Made by a program: the position numbers and the translations under genes. Of a DNA stretch of 64,000 nucleotides, positions 58,166 to 64,000 are shown piece after piece. The stretch's first letter is position 1; each line of letters opens with the position of its first letter. The notes under the pieces were generated by a model that ran no database searches, was not told the DNA's origin, and was given only the letters and a program-made list of their open reading frames with translations. This DNA is from Onthophagus taurus. Lineage: Eukaryota > Arthropoda > Insecta > Coleoptera > Scarabaeidae. The stretch is taken from NCBI RefSeq assembly GCF_036711975.1, contig NC_091973.1, positions 14,818,001 to 14,882,000 of the forward strand. Reading direction: 5' to 3'.

Positions 58166-58715
58166 CCTGTACAGTTCTACAGTTCTGTTCAGATATAATG
58201 CGAAAAGAGCCGCTCGTAGAGGCATAAAATTATACTAGAAACGACCTACGTTCACGAGGCATTCAATCCAGGTTTTACCTGCTCTGTAGTGTTGTAAAAG
58301 TTCCAAACAGGCTAGCGGGATGATGTGATTTATGGCCAAGATGACTGAATCACAAAGAAAAATTAAGAAAATAAATAAGTATAAGCAATCCATTTACTTT
58401 ACGCAATTCCTGAAGTAAATGAAAATAATTACTAATAATTACTGTATTACTTTGGTAATACAGTGGAACGATAAGTCGAACCTCATAAGAAATGAAAATT
58501 ATACATATATTGATAGCACGCATGAACAAGGTCCGATAATTTCGTAAGACCGATGATCAAATTTGATCGCGCATTTGTATGGGTTTTTTGTTTAAGTAGA
58601 AACTGCTTACATGTATGTATACAAAATATATTATTTAGTATATAATAAATAAAGGTTACAAAAGTTAATACACATATAGTTAGTAAGTTGATACAATAAC
58701 AGATATTTCGCGATG
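58166..58715. other. Unassigned stretch
   Basis: I see no gene or named repeat; an ATTACT repeat is near 58420-58450. Confidence 0.4.
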
Positions 58716-60000
58716 ATTCTGGTTCATCGTTGAAACAATTTTCGCATATTATTTTGGAATGTTTTTCTAAGCACAATCAAACACCACATCTTTCGCAGCA
58801 GTAAACACTAAATGATGTTTTTCTGTTGTCAGTAAAACATAGATGACAGCGTCGTTTCTTGGCTGTTGTCGAGGTACTTAGTAATTCCACTTCTTCCACG
58901 TCAAAATGTATATACATTTGAAGCATATTTTGGATTTCCAAAGGAAGACTTACAATTTGTGCCCGTATTTTTAGTTTGTCTTCTAAAAGACACTTGGATA
59001 AATTTTTTTAAGCAGTCCTTTCTTGAAATAAATGCATTCTTGTTCAACAGAAAAATTATCCTTGAATTTACTGCTTTCACATTCATCAAGTGGTTAAAAA
59101 TTACCATTGGCTACCTTCTCGTTGATCTGCTGACGTTGTAGTTTGCGCAAAGCTTATCGCTGACATCAACACCAGATTTGGTTCTATTGTAAAAAGAAAT
59201 TATCTCCGGCTTCGCTTGTTCGTCATTAGAAATTTCGCTTGAACCTACGTGCAGATTGGACAGCAGAAGAACAGATTTTCCCTTTTTTGGTACATATGAA
59301 ACAAGTGTCTCATGATCTGTATAGAAAAATATATTTCTATGTTTTAGCGATATAAAAGTTCACGTTTATTTTTCCTAATTGTACCTACATAGGAGATTTT
59401 ATTTTCTTCCAGTTGTTTCACTAATTTTAGAGTAGTAAACCAATTGTCTGCAGTGATGTTTCGACTAGATCTATGAATCGGTCTGGACAATCTTATAACT
59501 ATGGAATCAGCCGAATTTGGTTGAAAGGCCTGAAAGGACCTTCCGGTTGTTATCCACAGTATACTTCCATGTTACTGGTATAATACAGTTTTGCATCACT
59601 CAGATAAAATATTTTTATGCTATACTAGGTGGGTTTCGATGGTATATATTGTCGAACAGGACAGTTATATTTTCTCCTAACTCAAAATGTTTTCGAAAAT
59701 TCTCAATAAACATTGTAAACATTTCTCTCACTGCAGCCAATTTGTCAACTTTCTGTTCCTGGTATCTTTAGCGTCGAAGCGTAAGCACCCTATTAGGAAT
59801 CTGAAACGTTTTTCTGGCATTATCATTCGAAAAATATCTATCCTTAAACCATCAGTAGTCCAAAAATCGGACAATCAAGCGCTAGATAGAGCAAGCCTAA
59901 AAATGCCTTCATTTCTGCAGTATTAGTAGATTGGCAGTTTCTTGCTCTCTCAAACCTTTCTTTCACTTTTGCTATGTGTTGATTAGTGCGGTCTACTAAT
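58716..60000 (-). pseudogene. Second piggyBac-type transposase relic, nearly full length
   Basis: Reading minus from right to left, with several frame changes: N-terminal region with 'NQHIAKVKERFERARNCQST' and 'AEMKAFLGLLYLAL', then a 'SDAKLYYTSNMEVYCG' segment, then 'ITADNWFTT' with a following 'VGTIRKNKRE' region, then 'MNVKAVNSRIIFLLNKNAFI' and a Cys-rich end around 58730-58800 (CRKMWC-like). The order matches piggyBac transposases, which insert at TTAA. There are many stops. It is more diverged than the 57 kb copy. Confidence 0.7.
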
Positions 60001-60554
60001 AGGTTAATGACAATTTCAGTGAAAAATAAAGTCGATGTTTCAACTACACTTTTTGCCTTGGTCGCTTCTTCTCCTATTACACCAGCATTCTCACACCTCA
60101 GCATTCTCTCACTTAAAAAACTCCTCACTGTACACACCAGATAGTCAGGCACACCCATCTTGACCATTCCTCGTAGTATCCCTGGGACCCAGATCGCATT
60201 GAAACTGTTGGAAATGTCCAAAGCTACTACCACACTATGCCATCCTCTCTCCTTACACCTACTCATACCTTTCACTAACCCATCCAATGCCTGTATCGTT
60301 CCTCTTCTCTTCCTGAATCCATACTGACTATCATCCAACCTTCCATGCCGCTCTACAAAAGTCAACAACCTATCCGCCAAAATTCTATCAAGCACCTTTC
60401 CCAACGCAGACGCCAAGAAAATGGGCCTAATCCCCCCATTAGGCTTGGGTAACCACACCACCCTCGCAACCTTCCATACATCAGGGAAGACACCTTTATG
60501 GAGACACTTTCGTGTAAGCTCTAACCACCAATGTATCGCCAAATTAAGATCCAT
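60001..60554 (-). pseudogene. LINE RT fragment (R1/I-type)
   Basis: The minus-strand frame reads 'PDVWKVARVVWLPKPNGGIR', 'RPIFLASALGKVLDRILADR', 'DDSQYGFRKRRGTIQALDGL' and 'VVVALDISNSFNAIWVP', the N-terminal half of a LINE RT of the R1/I group. It ends near the piggyBac start and begins near BEL sequence, so it is a short fragment at a mosaic junction. Confidence 0.75.
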
Positions 60555-61340
60555 TGTGATGAGTTACATTACCAACGAATCGTCTGGCGAGATAGCCCTA
60601 CAGAGGAAATAAAAAGTTACGAATTAACCACAGTTACTTACGGTTTAAATTGCGCTCCGTTTTTGGCTGTTTGTTGTCTTCGTCTGTTGGCAGAGCAACA
60701 TTCCAGTAATCCACCAAATGGTGCAGCGATTCTTCTGAAGGATACCTATGTCGACGATATTCTGTCAGGTGCTGATGGTGTTCTTCAAGCCCAGTAAGTC
60801 ATCTCTCAATTACAAACGATTCTTATGGCGGGCTGCTTTCATGCTCGGAAATGGATGTTAAACCGGACGTTCTTGTGCGGGTTTCTCCAAGCGATGTTTC
60901 TCATACTTTAACAGTAGATTTAAGAGAGAATGACGCCCCAAGGGCCTTGGGATTGACCTGGATCAATTAAACTGATGAATTTTTGTTTATGTTGAGTCAA
61001 GCGAGTGAAACTTTAAATAAACTTACCCTCGGTTTATGATCGCGATTTATAATCACCGCGAAAATCTTCATGCAGGAACTTTGGATCCTTGGTCTTGATT
61101 GGGACGAGGAGTTCCCTTCTTATTTAACTACAAATTGGATCTCCTTTTTAAAAGACTTTCACAATGTCCTGCTATCCGCGTTCCGCGTTGGATTGGTACT
61201 CATAATAATACCACTTCCGTAGAGATCCACGGATTCGCCGATGCTTCAGTTCGTGCGTTCGGTGCGGTCGTTTATTTGGGTGTGATTGATGCTTCGGATG
61301 TGCGCGTTTCTCTAATTACTTCTAAATCAAAAATGGCCCT
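60531..61340 (+). pseudogene. BEL/Pao RT fragment (second BEL family)
   Basis: It reads 'MYRQIKIHCDELHYQRIVWR', 'SYELTTVTYGLNCAPFLAV' and catalytic 'KDTYVDDILSGAD', then after frame changes 'VEIHGFADASVRAFGAVVYL', the RNase H start. It resembles the intact BEL at 28.4-29.3 kb but is diverged. It is cut at about 61340; the continuation appears at 63606. Confidence 0.8.
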
Positions 61341-62069
61341 ATAACATACCGGAATCAACAAAAAAATTTTGACCAAGATAGTTTTCCCGTAACCCTTCCG
61401 CGCCAACCCCCCCAAAAAAATGAAAACACTGCCGAACCTCAACTAGCTCAGTGAAGACGGGGAGGTTCGTTAATTTATACCCGGCGCCATGTAATTTATT
61501 ACTGCGGTGTCCAACAATTAGGAAATGTAAATGTTCAGGAATAGGAATAGGCACACAAGGGTCACATATACAAAATTTCTATAAACACCTGATATTATAT
61601 AAAGAAAGAAAATTTTATTTATTAAGAATAAGGAAACAAAATAAAAAAAATTGAATTGTAGTAATAAAAATGAATAATAAAAAAAATGAAAACTTTAAGA
61701 TTCGAAAATATAAACTGAAGTATTATAAATCAAATTTAAATAAATGGGAAACCCACGGTTTTGGGAGAAGTTAAAATTAACTTTTAAATAAAAAAAAATC
61801 TCAAGAAAATATTCGGTATAAAAAAAAAATTCAACAAAAGAAACTGAAACAAATTGATCCCGATACGTTTTGTTTAAAGTACTAGCTTGTCTTTTGAAAC
61901 GTAATCAAATAAAAAAGAAATTCGACGAAAAAAAAATCACCCCAAAATTTAGATTTTACCCTTACAATGTGAAACAATTTATTTGCAAGGTAAGTAAAAT
62001 TTTTAAATATAATTATTATTAACCTTTTTTTTTTAATATACCAATTCAACACAATAATGGAGACAAAAT

Positions 62070-62460
62070 AACTTTACATCATCGAGATATACTATGTTTA
62101 CTGGAGTGCGTGTTTTGAGCTACAAAACGAGCCGGCCTCCCCCACCCCATAACGGTAAAAAGCTTCAACGTAACATACGTAAAATTTATTATTTTTTTTT
62201 TTTTCCTAACTATAATAACTTAAATATGTATTATTTGGTATTTTTCATCATTATTGAATAACATTATTTGAATTACTTAGTAAATATTGAATAAATTCAT
62301 GCTGAATTATATCCATTAGTTAGTACTATTTGTATTTCTTGCCGTTATAGGGTGGGGGAACATGCTGGCGAATCGGACCGTTTTCTCGACCAAGCGAATA
62401 TCGTGAGCACGTACTCCAGTAAATTATATGTATCTCGATGCTTTATATATACGTTCTGAC
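62070..62460. repeat. Imperfect inverted repeat, arms about 90-100 bp
   Basis: Left: TTTACTGGAGTGCGTGTTTT and CCCCCACCCCATAACGG. Right: complements CCGTTATAGGGTGGGGG and CACGTACTCCAGTAAAT. The spacer is AT-rich. Confidence 0.65.
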
Positions 62461-62933
62461 CTTCATGCAGCGTTTCCTCTGGAGAGGGAAAGTATTCGGA
62501 GTCGGCAGAAGGGTACAAATTCACAACCTATTCCAAATTCACAACCTCCCTTTGTATCGCTGGGATTACTCTAAATTTTTGTTTTGTATACTTTTGTCAT
62601 CATGTTTAAATTTTTAAATTTGAATTTCAATAACGGTTTCCTCTTTACATTTTAACGCATGCGCTGTGCGCATTGTTCCAATTTGTTTCAAATAAAAGAG
62701 AATTTCAGAATCAAAATAAGAAAGAAAAATTTTTACGTTGTAATGTGTTCGTCTTAATAGTCTTAATAATTTTAACATTTATTTCCATATTTTAATTAAA
62801 CTCAATAATTTCAATAGCAATGTATTCAATAACGTTTTTAGTTTACCAACTTCATAAACAAGTAAGTTTTTAAACCTATTTTCTAAAATTTCTATCATTT
62901 TAAGAAATTTTTTTCTCTTTAACAGCAAATGTA

Positions 62934-62985
62934 AATTCGCTCTGATGAAGGTTGTAATTCGACAACCGAAATATATTAGCAAATT
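62934..62985 (+). ncRNA. Hammerhead ribozyme motif (Penelope relic)
   Basis: Stem I AATTCGCT pairing with AGCAAATT (one mismatch), core CTGATGA, stem II GGTTGT/ACAACC, GAAA, stem III AU/AU with two-base loop, cleavage after AUU at 62977. This is the longest stem I and stem II among the copies here. Confidence 0.7.
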
Positions 62986-63585
62986 GTAAAAAGTTGTTCT
63001 TGTACTTTTTTTGACCGTTCACCCCGAATAGATCGTTTTAAATTTGCCTCCCACGATTATCGCTCGAAGATACTTCTTACCGATTAGTTGTTAAAGGCCT
63101 CGCACGTGTGAAAAGTAAATCGACTCAAAACGTAAGAAACAGATTTACTGTAAGAAAGAACTTAAACTTGTTCTCAATTGAAAACATAATTGTCGATGTG
63201 ATGATCCCGATTAATTCGGATGCGTTAAATCGAATTTGACCAAATTAATCACTCAAAATGTCAGACCAAAACGCCTACACAACGACGTTACACGTTGAGT
63301 TTCGTGCCACCAAAGAGAGCGAGACTTCCTCTTCGAAAACCTAAATCCAAATTCAAAAAAAAACTCTACCTGCGCGCAATAACTTTCGTATGAAATTTAA
63401 AATATGTAAAGACTTAACAAAATGACATCTATTAAAGAGAAAGCGAAATATAAGAAAAGAATAGAAAGAAAAGAAAATTTATAATGATAATTCCGTACAA
63501 ATTAAGAAATAATAGGAAGGGGAAAAAAGGACCTCCAGATTCTATCGCTTTAAAAAAAATTTACAAATAACATAAATACAAAACA

Positions 63586-64000
63586 TTGAAATTAGACTGT
63601 AACACCCCATTAAAAAATGTGTCAATACCGTGGGTTAAGTTGTGCGCGTCGGTTGTTTTAGTGCGTTTGGTTAAGCGCGTTTCGATCGCCCTCGAGCTCG
63701 GTGGCGTGTCGATCTATCTATGGACGGATTCCACAGTCGCGCTTTCATGGATTTGCAGCCATCCGAGCAGATTGAAGGATTTCGTCCGAAATTGGTTCCG
63801 CAGTGCCTGAACCGTCTCTTCTGGATGAAAAGGTATCCCGCCGCACTCGTTATCAACATCTCCGACGTTTGGTTGAGGAATTCTGAAAGCGGTGGAAAGA
63901 CTTCTATCTTCAATCTATACAAGACTCTACTAAATGGTCCAAGGGGAAAAACTTACCGGCGATTGGAGATTTGGTACTAGTTAAAGACGAGCGATTGCCC
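63586..64000 (+). pseudogene. BEL/Pao RNase H joined to C-terminal tail by deletion
   Basis: RNase H continues as 'VSIPWVKLCASVVLVRLVKR' and 'YLWTDSTVALSWICSHPSRL' to about 63808. Then a shifted frame reads like the DUF5641-type tail ('KWSKGKNLPAIGDLVLVKDE'), which in an intact BEL lies over 400 residues later. The integrase is therefore deleted. The fragment runs off the right edge. Confidence 0.75.

Larger units (their letters stand above)
61341..63605. other. Insertion within the second BEL copy, non-coding
   Basis: About 2.26 kb separates two adjoining parts of the BEL RNase H region. It has no protein-coding frame I can support. It contains an imperfect inverted repeat (62070-62460) and a hammerhead motif with Penelope-type flanks (62934-62985). 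Its ends show no clear TIR or LTR, so it may be several elements. Confidence 0.45.

Noticed and set aside
61341-63605. LTR retrotransposon inserted in the second BEL copy
   Set aside because: TGTAACACCCC near the right edge looks like an LTR start, but I found no matching second LTR or target duplication.

Overview
The window is a eukaryotic transposon and virus-like-element graveyard. It is AT-rich and most likely comes from an arthropod, probably an insect. The evidence for this is the element mix: BEL/Pao and Gypsy LTR elements, a CR1/Jockey-type LINE, Penelope-like elements with hammerhead motifs, piggyBac, a Tc1/mariner-type transposon, and Maverick/Polinton (adintovirus-like) elements whose DNA polymerase carries C2H2 fingers. 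I found no confident single-copy host gene, no tRNA or rRNA gene and no CRISPR array.

Region 1 (1-11.1 kb) is a Maverick-like block. On the minus strand are a partial gene, a 170-aa protein, a probable double-jelly-roll major capsid protein and the end of a probable minor capsid protein. On the plus strand are a split DUF8207-like gene, a fibre-like coiled-coil protein, an integrase with chromodomain, a frameshifted C2H2-finger/PolB gene, a 229-aa protein and a small conserved protein. Region 2 (about 11.5-19.65 kb) is a second, diverged Maverick-like block: a decayed small gene, a TIR-only mini-element, a DUF8207-like gene, a fibre-like gene and a stop-interrupted integrase on plus, converging on a minus-strand PolB that has a 64-bp GT-AG intron and one stop codon.

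Region 3 (19.65-35.7 kb) is a nested insertion stack. A CR1/Jockey-like LINE is split by two Penelope-like insertions, each flanked by a 12-bp target duplication (22493-32243 and 32688-34776). The first Penelope copy is itself split by a 1,028-bp TIR element (8-bp duplication) and by a nearly intact 6,238-bp BEL/Pao retrotransposon (5-bp duplication, LTRs differing at one site that I could see). Region 4 (35.7-41.9 kb) holds decayed Gypsy pieces, a repeat-derived ORF, a LINE ORF1-like coiled coil and a Penelope hammerhead motif.

Region 5 (41.9-54.3 kb) is a Tc1/mariner-like transposon whose transposase gene is interrupted by a complete-ended 10.9-kb Maverick-like element (42550-53453, long TIRs, 6-bp target duplication with one mismatch). 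Inside it are a cluster of about nine different long hairpins resembling microRNA precursors (43.47-44.83 kb), a PolB fragment, a palindromic repeat array, and an internally duplicated integrase/small-protein module. Region 6 (54.3-64 kb) holds a GC-rich minisatellite, a Penelope RT/GIY-YIG gene with upstream hammerhead motif, two piggyBac relics, a LINE RT fragment and pieces of a second BEL element.

The Maverick-like genes fit together as integration (integrase), replication (PolB), capsid and probable attachment (fibre-like) functions, but every copy here has at least one break. The most unexpected feature is the hairpin cluster, with shared flanking sequence around unrelated stems.
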